NCBI RefSeq assembly: GCF_000720425.1
Contig: NZ_JOAJ01000018.1
Coordinates: 1 to 27,693 of the forward strand
DNA: 27,693 bases
Source: Nocardia rhamnosiphila NBRC 108938
GTDB lineage: Bacteria; Actinomycetota; Actinomycetes; Mycobacteriales; Mycobacteriaceae
Direction: 5' to 3'
The notes under the pieces: generated by a model
The model's input: only the letters and a program-made list of their open reading frames with translations
Told to the model about the DNA's origin: nothing
Database searches by the model: none
In this document: positions 16,446-24,701 of the stretch, piece by piece
Numbering within the stretch: position 1 is the stretch's first letter
Layout of the letters: each line of letters starts with the position of its first letter
Made by a program: the position numbers and the translations under genes

Positions 16446-17217
16446 CGGCCTGGAGGACGTCAAACCGCTGCATGCTCGTGTCTCCGCCACGCTGCGAGAT
16501 CGGATCTGCCGCGGCGAACTCGTGGCCGGTTCCTCCCTGCCCTCGGAAGCCGAGCTGTGCCAGGAGTTCGGCGCCTCCCGGGGCACGGTGCGCAGTGCCC
16601 TCGCGACGCTGCGGCACGAAGGACTCATCGGCGGCGGGCAGGGCCGCCGGCCCGTGGTGCGCGATACCGCGGTCGGGCAGCCCTTCGAAACGCTGCTCTC
16701 CTTCACCGCCTGGGCCGAACGGATCGGCCGGACACCCGGCCAGCGCACCGTGGAGATCGCCCGCCGCGGTGCTTCGGCCACCGCGGCGGCGGCCCTGCGG
16801 ATGGAGGAGGGGGCGCCGGTGATCGAGGTGCTGCGGCTGCGGCTGCTCGACGGTGTGCCGGTGATGGTGGAACGCGCCGCCTTCGTCGAGCACGTCGGGC
16901 GGCTGCTGTTCGATTTCGATCCGGATACCGCGTCGATCTACGCCCACCTCGCCGACCGCGGTGTGGATCTGCAATCGGCCCGGCACACCATCGACGCGGT
17001 CGGCGCGGACGAGACCGACGCGGCGCTGCTGGGGGTTGCCCCGGGGACCCCGCTGCTCCGGGAACGGCGGCACACCTCGTCCGCGGCCGGAGTCCCGCTC
17101 GAATACGGCGAGGACCGCTACCGGCCGGACCGGGTGACCTTCACCATCGACAACGCCCGGCCGGCCGCGGCGGGCGCCGGGCAGGACCTCCGGGTTCGCA
17201 AACACGCCGCAGGGTGA
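16390..17217 (+). CDS. GntR-family (HutC-type, UTRA domain) regulator whose start lies in the TnpB element end
   Basis: 275 residues from the GTG at 16390, nine bases after GGAAGG. Residues 1-19 (VKQEPTGEPQGSGGVPVVHG region) are encoded by the right end of the TnpB element and have no counterpart in GntR proteins. The winged HTH begins at about 25: KPLHARVSATLRDRICRGEL, then LPSEAELCQEFGASRGTVRSAL. The UTRA effector domain follows (APVIEVLRLRLLDGVPVMVE ... PLEYGEDRYRPDRVTFTI). HutC members sense small metabolites. The probable target is the FAD oxidoreductase at 13810, via the operator at 15016. No ATG/GTG/TTG lies between the element end and the HTH, so the original start was apparently lost or replaced. 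Confidence 0.85.
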   Translation: MKQEPTGEPQGSGGVPVVHGLEDVKPLHARVSATLRDRICRGELVAGSSLPSEAELCQEFGASRGTVRSALATLRHEGLIGGGQGRRPVVRDTAVGQPFETLLSFTAWAERIGRTPGQRTVEIARRGASATAAAALRMEEGAPVIEVLRLRLLDGVPVMVERAAFVEHVGRLLFDFDPDTASIYAHLADRGVDLQSARHTIDAVGADETDAALLGVAPGTPLLRERRHTSSAAGVPLEYGEDRYRPDRVTFTIDNARPAAAGAGQDLRVRKHAAG

Positions 17218-17360
17218 GATCACCGCCCGGACGACCGAGTGGAATTACGTTCCGGCGCGGTGGAATATCGGTGCGGGGCATGATGCGGTGTACCGATTGT
17301 GCGGCCCGTCCCGGCATCCCAGACTCTCCTTGATCGCATCGAAAAACCCAGGGAGACAGC

Positions 17361-18560
17361 ATGTCCGAGCCAGTCATCCAACTTCCGACACCCGGCGAGT
17401 CCATTCTGGAGACGCATGCGCGGATCCTGCGTGCGGGTGAGATCGTCCCCATCGAACTGCCCGGCGGCGTCGGCGCCTTCCTCGCGGTCAGTCACCGAGC
17501 CGCGAGCGCTGTACTCGACGACAAGGTTTTCGCCAAGCACCCCTCGAACTGCCCGGCCCTGCGTGACGGCCGGATTCCCGCCGACTGGCCGCTGCGCGCG
17601 CTGACCGACGCCGAACACATGCTCAACCAGGACGGCGCCGCGCACCGCCGGCTGCGTCAGACCATCAACAAGGCGTTCACCCCGGCCCGGATCGCGGCGC
17701 TGGAGCCACGGATCCAGCAGATCGCCGACGAACTGATCGACAACTTTCCCGATACCGACGAGATCGACCTGATCGCGAATTACACCATCCCGCTGCCCGT
17801 CCGGGTGATCTGCGATCTGTTCGGGGTCCCGGTGGACGAACAGCCGCAGCTGAAGAACTGGACACTCACCATCGTCTCGGTCACCAGCACCGGTGAGGAG
17901 ACGCAGGCGGCGATGGCGGCGATGGGCGGCTACTTCTTCGAACTGCTCGCCCGTAAGCGGGCCGAACCCGGTGACGATCTGACCTCGGCACTGCTGGCGG
18001 CCAACGCGGAGAACGAACTGACCGACGAGGAACTGGTCGGGATGCTGTGGCTGGTGATCGTGGCCGGGCACGAGACCACCGTCCATCTGCTCGGCAATAC
18101 CGTGATCGCGTTGCAGGAACATCCCGAACAGCTCGCGCGGGCACGGGCCGAGGACCGCTGGGCCGATGTGGTGGAGGAGGCGCTGCGCTACTGCTCCTCG
18201 GTGGTGGGCGCGCTCATGCGCTATCCCCTCGAAGATACGACCGTCGCCGGCGTCGACATCCCGGCGGGCACCCCGACGCTCTGGCACGGCGGCGTCGGCC
18301 GCGATCCGCTGCGCTACCCCGACGCCGAGGTCTTCGATATCGACCACGAACATCGCGACCAGCTCGCGTTCGGCCGCGGCCCGCATTTCTGCCTGGGCGC
18401 GCCGCTGGCCCGGCTGGAGAGCCGGATCGCCCTGCGGACGCTGTTCACCCGATACCCGGATCTGGCCCTGGCCGTGCCTCCCGGCGAGGTCGAGTACACC
18501 GTGCAGATCAGCACGGTGGGCCCGGAAGCGCTCCCGGTGCGGCCGAAACCCGCTTCCTAG
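17361..18560 (+). CDS. Cytochrome P450 (CYP105/107-like class)
   Basis: 399 residues, ATG after CAGGGAGA. Signatures: I-helix AGHETT (235-240), ExxR Glu273-Arg276 (EEALRY), heme loop FGRGPHFCLGAPLARLE with Cys344 as ligand, and the C-helix region HRRLRQTINKAFTP (about 95-108). The sequence resembles bacterial class I P450s of the CYP105/107 sort, which hydroxylate secondary metabolites or xenobiotics; the family number cannot be fixed by eye. No ferredoxin or reductase gene is adjacent. The stop is only 15 bp from the convergent AraC gene. Confidence 0.92.
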   Translation: MSEPVIQLPTPGESILETHARILRAGEIVPIELPGGVGAFLAVSHRAASAVLDDKVFAKHPSNCPALRDGRIPADWPLRALTDAEHMLNQDGAAHRRLRQTINKAFTPARIAALEPRIQQIADELIDNFPDTDEIDLIANYTIPLPVRVICDLFGVPVDEQPQLKNWTLTIVSVTSTGEETQAAMAAMGGYFFELLARKRAEPGDDLTSALLAANAENELTDEELVGMLWLVIVAGHETTVHLLGNTVIALQEHPEQLARARAEDRWADVVEEALRYCSSVVGALMRYPLEDTTVAGVDIPAGTPTLWHGGVGRDPLRYPDAEVFDIDHEHRDQLAFGRGPHFCLGAPLARLESRIALRTLFTRYPDLALAVPPGEVEYTVQISTVGPEALPVRPKPAS

Positions 18561-18575
18561 GAACGGTTCGGCGGT

Positions 18576-19514
18576 TCACGCCCGCGAATCGGTGGCCTCG
18601 GCGCGTCTGCTGCGGCGGAACTCCCGCGGCGTCACGCCGAACCGCTCCTTGAACGCGGCCGAGAACCAGGCGGGGGTAAAACCGCAGCGGGCCGCCAGCT
18701 CCGCGATGGTCAGGGTGGCGCGTGGGTCGGCCAGGAGTTCGCGTGCCACCCGCAGGGCCTCGTCGCGGCGCAGGTCTCGGAAGGTCGTCCCGGTTTCGTG
18801 CAGCACCACCCGCAGCTGCCGGGGCGACCAGCCGAGCGCGTGCGCCACCGCGGGCAGGCGTACATCGGAGCAGCCGATGTGCTCGCGCAGATATCGCCGG
18901 ATGCCTTCGGCGACCTCCGCGTGATGGGGCTCCTGCGGGCCGGTCTCACCCACGGCCATCATGCACAGCAGTTCGGTGACCCGGTCACAGACCGCGTTGA
19001 ACTCGCGTTCGCTCAGCCGTGACTGTTCGGCGTGGACGCCGCGGATCATATCGCCGGCGACCCGGCCCAGACCCCGGTTCATATCGAGGACGACGTTCAT
19101 ATGCCCGTGCGACCTGACCCGGGACTCGAACTCGGTACGCGGCACCTGGAACGCGTAGGCCGCCGAATCGGGAATGTGCAGCCGGCACGGCATCTCCAGT
19201 CCGGCCACGACCGCGTGACCGCGCGGAACGCGGGTCACCTCGTCGTGGAAGCGAATTGCGAATTCACCGCGATCAGGGATGACGACCCAGAAGAAGTCGT
19301 CGCCGGGGAATGTGCGGATATGGCGCTGGGTCCGGTGGCACAGGCGATTCCCGTGCTGGTCCCAGCGCAGCAGGGCATAGGTGACCGACTCCTGGCCGGT
19401 GAGTCCGGCGTGCCAGTCCTCGTGGGCGCCGAATTCGTGTGCCATGGGGACGAAGCCGTCGGCGAGCTCGGAAAAGGATTCGGGTCCGCAGGCGGCCACC
19501 TGATACCAGCGCAT
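18576..19514 (-). CDS. AraC-family transcriptional activator
   Basis: 312 residues from the ATG at 19514 (MRWYQVAACGPESF), nine bases after GAGGGG; ATGs at 19523 and 19583 are in frame but the first sits directly on the GAGGGG and the second adds an atypical leader. The N-terminal domain resembles AraC_binding_2 (FFWVVIPDRGEFAIRFHD, VPRGHAVVAGLEMPCRLHI). The C-terminal double HTH is VRLPAVAHALGWSPRQLRVVL and LTIAELAARCGFTPAWFSAAF, ending in FGVTPREFRRSR. It is convergent with the second P450 and could regulate it or the genes that follow; the target is not visible from sequence. Confidence 0.9.
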   Translation of the reverse strand: MRWYQVAACGPESFSELADGFVPMAHEFGAHEDWHAGLTGQESVTYALLRWDQHGNRLCHRTQRHIRTFPGDDFFWVVIPDRGEFAIRFHDEVTRVPRGHAVVAGLEMPCRLHIPDSAAYAFQVPRTEFESRVRSHGHMNVVLDMNRGLGRVAGDMIRGVHAEQSRLSEREFNAVCDRVTELLCMMAVGETGPQEPHHAEVAEGIRRYLREHIGCSDVRLPAVAHALGWSPRQLRVVLHETGTTFRDLRRDEALRVARELLADPRATLTIAELAARCGFTPAWFSAAFKERFGVTPREFRRSRRAEATDSRA

Positions 19515-19923
19515 GGTCACCATCCCCTCGATCCGACCCGGCCTGCCCGTACCATCGGCCGACACGATCGGCGTCCTCACCATACTGGTCCCGACCGGTT
19601 CCGGAGCGTTCCGGTCACAAGATACGTTCTCGGCCTGCGATTTTCACGTCTACACCGCCGCCATCTGCTGGTGGCGGGCCGCTCGCCCCAGCGGGACCGC
19701 ATCGTCGATGTCGACAACCGCCTCTGCCGGGTGGCCCGGGATCCGGACCGCACCGCCCGGCGCGCTCACCGCATCGATCGGATCGCGAACGCAGTGGTCG
19801 CGAATGTGCGGCCGGCGACGCTCGCGCAAGCGCGGCGTTTTCGCGCCGCGGCCGAATCCTTTTCCACAGCTCACGCCTCTCATATACGTCCCGGCAGACG
19901 CCGGGACGGAAGAGGAGGTTGTC
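19515..19923. other. 409-bp intergenic region before the sigma-factor operon
   Basis: Divergent region between the AraC gene and the sigma operon. The frame that continues into the 29-residue membrane peptide is open but has poor composition (Arg/Ser/Ala) and no ribosome binding site, so I read it as noncoding. The only structure is the hairpin at 19887-19908, just upstream of the first ribosome binding site. Confidence 0.5.
19887..19908 (+). promoter_or_regulatory. Leader hairpin just before the ribosome binding site
   Basis: cgtcccggc (19887-19895) and gccgggacg (19900-19908) form a perfect 9-bp stem with an agac loop. The Shine-Dalgarno AGAGGAGG starts three bases later (19911). It may stabilise the transcript, act as a weak attenuator, or influence initiation. 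Confidence 0.45.
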
Positions 19924-20013
19924 GTGATCATCGGTATCGGAATCGCCGGCGGGCTGGTACTGCTCTGTACGTGCATGTTCGTCCTACGGCGCAAACGAGC
20001 CGGTCGTGGCTGA
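19924..20013 (+). CDS. 29-residue single-TM membrane peptide upstream of an ECF sigma factor
   Basis: GTG at 19924, five bases after GAGGAGG. The peptide is IIGIGIAGGLVLLCTCMFVL after the start residue, followed by a positive RRKRAGRG tail, so it is a single membrane segment with a basic cytoplasmic end (positive-inside). It contains a C-T-C pair in the membrane part. The stop (20011-20013) overlaps the sigma factor start at 20006 by eight bases, which indicates coupled translation. I do not recognise a family; it could tether or antagonise the sigma factor, which is inference. Confidence 0.65.
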   Translation: MIIGIGIAGGLVLLCTCMFVLRRKRAGRG

Positions 20014-20581
20014 GGTGACCTGGCCCGAGGAGCAGTTGATCGCCGCCGCGCAGGGCGGTGATGTCGACGCGATCGCCGCGGTGGTGTCGGCCGCCCACCC
20101 GAACATCCAGCGTTTCGCCCGGACTCTCTGCGCCGACGCGGAGGACGCCCAGGACGCGGCGCAGGAGGCCCTGATCATCCTGTACCGGAAGATCGGGATG
20201 CTGCGGGCCACGGGCGCGCTGGCGTCGTGGATGTTCCGCATCGTCCGCAACGAATGCCTGCGACGCGCGCGGCGACGGCTGCACGAGTACACGCCGGTGC
20301 CGGATGTCGCGGTAACCGCCTCGGCCGAGTACGAGGTACTGCAACGACTGGAAGCGGGCCGGGTAGCGGCCGCGGTCGCCGCCCTGCCTCCTGATCAGCG
20401 CCGGGTGCTGATCTTGCGCGATATCCAGGGCTACAGCGGGCGCGTGGCCGCCGAGGTGCTGGGGATCGGCCCGGCAGCGATGAAATCGCGCCTGCACCGA
20501 GCCCGCGCCGCGGTTCGGCACGCGCTCTGCGCCACCACGGAGTCGAGTGACGGAGGCCATGATGAGCAGAACCACACCTGA
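20006..20581 (+). CDS. ECF-type RNA polymerase sigma factor
   Basis: 191 residues, GTG start within the end of the membrane peptide gene. Region 2 is DAEDAQDAAQEALIILYRKI and ATGALASWMFRIVRNECLRR (about 48-88). Region 4 is LPPDQRRVLILRDIQGYSGR and AAEVLGIGPAAMKSRLHRAR (about 130-172). No ZAS-type anti-sigma gene is adjacent; instead it is bracketed by two small membrane proteins that overlap it at both ends. It directs RNA polymerase to a small regulon, signal unknown. Confidence 0.92.
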   Translation: MAEVTWPEEQLIAAAQGGDVDAIAAVVSAAHPNIQRFARTLCADAEDAQDAAQEALIILYRKIGMLRATGALASWMFRIVRNECLRRARRRLHEYTPVPDVAVTASAEYEVLQRLEAGRVAAAVAALPPDQRRVLILRDIQGYSGRVAAEVLGIGPAAMKSRLHRARAAVRHALCATTESSDGGHDEQNHT

Positions 20582-20852
20582 CGGTCCGGATTTCGCGAGC
20601 GCCTCCCCGGCCGAGCACCTGGTGCGCGGTGTGGTGGGCTTCGGCGCGCTGGTCGGCGCGGTGGCACTGATCCCGGTCGTCGGCCCGCTCTCCCTGGTGC
20701 TCCTGCCCGTCGGCCTGATCGCGCTGCGCGGCTGCCCGATGTGCTGGACGATCGGGCTGGTGCAGACCATTTCGCGCGGCCGGCTACAACGCTCCTGCGG
20801 GGACGGCGTGTGCACACTGACCGTCGCCGACCGGGAAGGCGCCGCGCGATAG
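20562..20852 (+). CDS. YgaP/DUF2892-like small membrane protein with CxxC and two more Cys
   Basis: 96 residues. The ATG at 20562 is five bases after GGAGG (an ATG at 20559 is in frame too close to it). It overlaps the end of the sigma gene. Two hydrophobic helices are visible (VRGVVGFGALVGAVALIPVV and GPLSLVLLPVGLIAL), followed by RGCPMCWTIGLV (Cys58, Cys61) and SCGDGVCTL (Cys79, Cys84). The pattern fits the YgaP-type transmembrane domain (PF11127), though the four-Cys tail is notable. It might sense redox or metal for the sigma factor; that is inference. Confidence 0.75.
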   Translation: MSRTTPDGPDFASASPAEHLVRGVVGFGALVGAVALIPVVGPLSLVLLPVGLIALRGCPMCWTIGLVQTISRGRLQRSCGDGVCTLTVADREGAAR

Positions 20853-20972
20853 TCGCCGCCGTCCCCGCGGCCACGGCCGGCGCGAACTCCCACGCGGGCG
20901 GCCCGCAGCCCGTACGCTGCGGAGACGGCCACCGGGTAGGGCACCGGTGCGGCGACGAGAGTGGATACGGCA

Positions 20973-21893
20973 ATGACGTCGGAGATCGGTTTCCATCCGG
21001 ACCTGCGCCGCGCGCGCTTCCTGCCACGCACCGTGGTGTCCCCACGCACCCTCCGGGTGATCCGTGCGCTCAGCGACCGGGGCGGGCGGGCGCATCCGGC
21101 GAACGGGACGATCGAGCGGGTGGACGCGAATGTGACGGTCCGGGTGTTCCGGCCCGCCGGGGCGTCCGGGCCGCTGCCCGGGCTGCTGTTCGTGCACGGC
21201 GGGGGATATGTCATCGGCAACGCGGCCATGGGCGACCGGTTCTGCGCGACCGTGGCCGAACGCGTCGGTGCGGTCGCGGTATCGGTCGAGTACCGGCTGG
21301 CGCCCGAACACCCCTATCCGGCGCCGCTCGAGGACTGCTACGCGGGTTTGTGCTGGCTGGCTCGGTTGCCCGAGGTGGATCGGGACCGGATCGCGATCGC
21401 GGGGGAGAGCGCGGGCGGCGGTCTGGCCGCCGCGCTGGCGCTGCTGGCCCGCGAACGCGGTGCGGTGCGGCCGGTACTGCAACTGCTGTCGTATCCGATG
21501 TTGGACGACCGGACCGCGGCACGTACCGATATCGACGCCCGGTGGCTGCGTATGTGGAGCCGCCGCAGCAACAGTTTCGGCTGGCGGTCCTATCTGGGTG
21601 AACTCGGCGCCGAAGCGGTTCCGCCCTTGGCGGCGCCGGCCCGGTACGACGACCTCACCGGGCTCCCGCCCGCCTGGATCGGGGTCGGCACCCACGACCT
21701 GTTCTACGCCGAGGATCTCGCCTACGCAGACCGGCTGCGCCGCGCGGGGGTGCCCTGCACCCTGCACGAGGTATGTGGTGCCTACCACGGATTCGACCTG
21801 GTCGAGCACGCGGCACCGGTCTCCCGTGACTACCGGGGTGCCCAACTGTCGGCACTGGCGGCAGCGCTGGGCGGATCCGCCCGAGCCGAGTGA
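20973..21893 (+). CDS. HSL-family alpha/beta hydrolase (esterase/lipase)
   Basis: 306 residues from the ATG at 20973; a GTG at 20961 is in frame. Hallmarks of the hormone-sensitive-lipase family: oxyanion motif HGGG (75-78), nucleophile GESAGG (Ser146), acid in WIGVGTHDLFYAED, and His in GAYHGFD. VEYRLAPEHPYPAPLED is also characteristic. It hydrolyses esters of small carboxylic acids or lactones in the cytoplasm. It stands alone; the next gene is 238 bp away. Confidence 0.92.
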   Translation: MTSEIGFHPDLRRARFLPRTVVSPRTLRVIRALSDRGGRAHPANGTIERVDANVTVRVFRPAGASGPLPGLLFVHGGGYVIGNAAMGDRFCATVAERVGAVAVSVEYRLAPEHPYPAPLEDCYAGLCWLARLPEVDRDRIAIAGESAGGGLAAALALLARERGAVRPVLQLLSYPMLDDRTAARTDIDARWLRMWSRRSNSFGWRSYLGELGAEAVPPLAAPARYDDLTGLPPAWIGVGTHDLFYAEDLAYADRLRRAGVPCTLHEVCGAYHGFDLVEHAAPVSRDYRGAQLSALAAALGGSARAE

Positions 21894-22131
21894 GTACGGC
21901 CGTTCGTCCAGCTCGCGGTACCGCCCCGCGCCCTCGGTATCCCGTCGGTGCCGGGCATCATGGATCCCCGCCCACGGTCGGGCCACAGTGTGACGGGCTC
22001 GAACCGGATATCGGCGCGCGGAACCGGAAGCCGTCGGGGGCAGGCGATTCGGGAAGCCGATCGGCGTGCGGTAGCGCCGGGACACGGTCGTGGGTCCACC
22101 GCGCGGGCCGGGAGGGTGGCAGACTGCGGAT

Positions 22132-22794
22132 ATGAGCACACCGGATTGGGCTGATGTGGACCGGTACGTGGTGGATCATCTGGCGCGTGACGGCGAGACG
22201 AGCGCGACGCTGCGGGCCAACGCGGACGCGGGTCTGCCCGCCATCGACGTCTCCGAGGCCCAGGGCAAATTCCTCTACCTGCTGGCCCGGTCCATCGGGG
22301 CCGGGCGGGTACTGGAAATCGGCACACTGGGCGGATTCAGCACACTGTGGCTGGCCCGCGGGGTCGGGGCCGAGGGCCGGGTGACGACGCTGGAATTCGA
22401 GGAACGCCACGCCGAGGTCGCCCGGGTGAATCTGGACCGCGCCGGTGTCGGCGACCGCGTCGATATCCGGGTCGGCGCGGCCCTGGACAGTCTGCCCGTG
22501 CTCGCCCGGGAACAACCCGAGCCGTTCGACCTCGTGTTCATCGACGCGGACAAGGTCAACAACTCGAATTACGTGCAGTGGGCACTGCGGCTGACCCGGC
22601 CGGGCGCGGTGGTCGTCGTCGACAATGTGGTGCGCGGGGGTCGGCTGGCCGACGAGAACGCCACCGACCCCGCGGTGCGGGCGAGCCGGGACCTGGTGCA
22701 ATTGCTGTCCGACGAACCTCGCCTGGACGCCACCGTGTTGCAGACGGTGGGCGCGAAGGGCTGGGACGGGTTCGCCTTCGCGGTCGTGAACTGA
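22132..22794 (+). CDS. SAM-dependent O-methyltransferase (CCoAOMT-like, family 3)
   Basis: 220 residues from the ATG at 22132 (the frame extends to 22090 without a good site). The SAM motif I is VLEIGTLGGFSTLWLARG (about 61-78), acidic motif II is VTTLEFEERH, and the metal-binding FIDADK plus VVVDNVVRGG region is typical of cation-dependent catechol O-methyltransferases. It methylates catechol-type hydroxyls of small molecules. No Shine-Dalgarno close to the ATG, so it may be leaderless. Confidence 0.92.
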   Translation: MSTPDWADVDRYVVDHLARDGETSATLRANADAGLPAIDVSEAQGKFLYLLARSIGAGRVLEIGTLGGFSTLWLARGVGAEGRVTTLEFEERHAEVARVNLDRAGVGDRVDIRVGAALDSLPVLAREQPEPFDLVFIDADKVNNSNYVQWALRLTRPGAVVVVDNVVRGGRLADENATDPAVRASRDLVQLLSDEPRLDATVLQTVGAKGWDGFAFAVVN

Positions 22795-22801
22795 GCGCGA
22801 A

Positions 22802-22824
22802 ACAGCGGAGGCACCATCCGCTGT
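22802..22824 (+). terminator. Hairpin after the O-methyltransferase gene
   Basis: acagcgga (22802-22809) pairs with tccgctgt (22817-22824), perfect 8-bp stem, 7-nt loop, eight bases after the stop. It also lies downstream of the convergent DUF2252 gene. Confidence 0.5.
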
Positions 22825-22951
22825 CCACACCCGGCCCGGCTGTGATCTTCGCCGGTAGCTCCCGGGAGGGCAGGCGGGTGCGCGGGCTGCCGGACCGCCG
22901 GTCCGAATGGGGTGGCGTCCCGGGCCGCCACTGGGCAGTGTGGTCGGGCTC

Positions 22952-24376
22952 TCACGAGTCCGGTTCCGGAGACGCGGCGATCCGGCCGTCCTCGATCGCG
23001 CGGCGCAGCGCGGCGTGGTCGAGGGCGTTGCGATCGGCGTAGTCCTCGGCGAAATCCGCGACCGCCCCGTCGAAATCGTCATCGGAGCCGAGATATCCGG
23101 CGATTCCGAAACGGTCACCGCCGCGAGCGTGGGCCTGGGCCAGTACCCGCGCGCACAGTCGCCCGTAGAGCGCCATGAGATCGGGGGACATGGTCTCGAT
23201 CACCGCCGAACCCTTGCCGTCGCGGAGCTGGCGGATATAGAAATCGCGGGTCACGCCGTCGGGGTCGGGGCCGGGGTGCGGCTGCCAGCCGAGGAAGATA
23301 TCGCCGGCCGCCTGCATGAGCCGCTGCCCGCTCACCACCCGCTCGCCCTGGTTCGTGTATTCGGGGCCGGCGAGATAGCGCGCGAGAACCGAGGGCTGTG
23401 CCTCCTTGGCCTGCAGGAACAATGGTTCGTCGCCCGGTCCGCGCAGCAGGACGATCCAGGTGCGGGTGCCCACACTGCCCACCCCGACCACCTTGCGCGC
23501 CGCGTGCACGTACTCGAACCGGTCGAGCAGGAAACGGCGGTCGGGTTGCAGGGTGCCGCGATAATCGGCCAGGCGCCGCATCAGGGCCCGGTGCACCGTC
23601 TCGGCGCCGGCGCCGGAGTAGAGCTCCTCCACCGGGACGATCAGCGGCGGCATGCTCACGATGCGCGGTTGCCCGTCACACGGCGTGGTCAGCTTGGACA
23701 GCGCCTGGAAACTGTCGCGACCCCAGGCTTTGTCGATGGTCTTCTGGACGCGTTTACGCATCGACGAATCGAGGACCTCGCGTAACTCGGCCATATCCGT
23801 CGCCGCGTCGATATGCGAGTACCAGACGGCCAGTTCACCGCGTCCGGCCTGGTAGCTCATGGTCTCGCGGTACTCGGCCACGCAGGCGCGGGTGATCCGG
23901 CGCCGCTGCTTCTTCTTGAAGCCGTTGTCGCGCCCGGCGACCGCGAGACTCGCGGCCAGTCTCTTCACATCCCATTCGAAGGGGCCGGGATAGGTTTCGT
24001 CGAAATCGTTGACGTCGAAAGCGAGCCGGCGCTCCGGGGTGGCGTAGAGGCCGAAGTTGCTCAGGTGGGCGTCCCCGCACAACTGGGTGTGCAGACCGGT
24101 GTCGGGCGAACGGGACAGATCGTCGGCCATCACCAGCGCCGCGCCCCGGAAGAAGGAGAACTCGGAGACCGCCATCCGGCCGTAGCGGACCGGGACCAGT
24201 TCGGGCACCCGCGTCGGCGTCTGCGATTCGAGGAGGGCCAGCGGGTCACGATCGGCGGCCGCCACGGCGGCGACCGCGGCGAACGGGACGTGCTCGCGCT
24301 GCCGGACGCCGTGTTCGATGCGCTCCGCGCGGGACGCGGTAGCGGGCCGGACTCGATCGGCGTGGGGTTCGCCCAT
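22952..24376 (-). CDS. DUF2252 family protein
   Basis: 474 residues from the ATG at 24376 (an ATG at 24415 would give 487). The body matches DUF2252: RYGRMAVSEFSFFRGAA, HTQLCGDAHLSNFGLY, AFDVNDFDETYPGPFEWDVK and RLAASLAVAGRDNG, then VGVGSVGTRTWIVLLRG and a C-terminal YLGSDDDFDGAVADFAEDYA. The motifs CGDAHLSNFG and DFDE...DVKR resemble the kinase-like (APH-type) fold, so it may be an atypical phosphotransferase; the function is not established. TACAGT six bases before the ATG at 24376 suggests a leaderless promoter. Confidence 0.85.
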   Translation of the reverse strand: MGEPHADRVRPATASRAERIEHGVRQREHVPFAAVAAVAAADRDPLALLESQTPTRVPELVPVRYGRMAVSEFSFFRGAALVMADDLSRSPDTGLHTQLCGDAHLSNFGLYATPERRLAFDVNDFDETYPGPFEWDVKRLAASLAVAGRDNGFKKKQRRRITRACVAEYRETMSYQAGRGELAVWYSHIDAATDMAELREVLDSSMRKRVQKTIDKAWGRDSFQALSKLTTPCDGQPRIVSMPPLIVPVEELYSGAGAETVHRALMRRLADYRGTLQPDRRFLLDRFEYVHAARKVVGVGSVGTRTWIVLLRGPGDEPLFLQAKEAQPSVLARYLAGPEYTNQGERVVSGQRLMQAAGDIFLGWQPHPGPDPDGVTRDFYIRQLRDGKGSAVIETMSPDLMALYGRLCARVLAQAHARGGDRFGIAGYLGSDDDFDGAVADFAEDYADRNALDHAALRRAIEDGRIAASPEPDS

Positions 24377-24536
24377 AGGCGCACTGTAGGACGGGCGCGT
24401 CCGGTCTGTCGTCATCCGATCCGGGTGAGGGAGCCGGTGGGAACGGCCCGCTTCGGATCACCGTGCGTGCAACTCTGCGTGCGGTCTCGGCCGGTGGCCA
24501 GCGTTCTGCTCGGCGCGTGATGAAGAGGTGGCGGCG

Positions 24537-24701
24537 ATGGCGGACGGCAGCGCGGGGTCGGTCCTGCGGGCGGTACTGGAGCTGGGGCCGGCGGCGCGCA
24601 GTGCGATCGCCCGGCATGCCGCGATCTCGCCCGCGACCCTCACCTGGCAGGCGCGTGCGCTGATCGCCATCGGCTGGCCACCGCCGCGGACTCGGATCTG
24701 A
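24537..24701 (+). pseudogene. Truncated ROK-type regulator N-terminus (HTH only)
   Basis: The ATG at 24537 has AAGAGG eight bases upstream and opens MADGSAGSVLRAVLELGPAA, then RSAIARHAAISPATLTWQARAL, the N-terminal winged-HTH pattern of ROK-family regulators. The reading ends at TGA 24701 after 54 residues; the sugar-kinase-like body is absent. At about 24664-24668 the DNA passes directly into an ABC transporter C-terminus in another frame, so this is a broken gene. Confidence 0.6.

Noticed and set aside
13810..17217. Complete phosphonate degradation cluster
   Set aside because: Only the oxidoreductase and a HutC-type GntR are present; no phosphonatase, aminotransferase or transporter genes are in the window.
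19513..20013. 166-residue frame ending with the membrane peptide
   Set aside because: The first 137 residues have low-quality composition and no ribosome binding site; GTG 19924 has a very good one.
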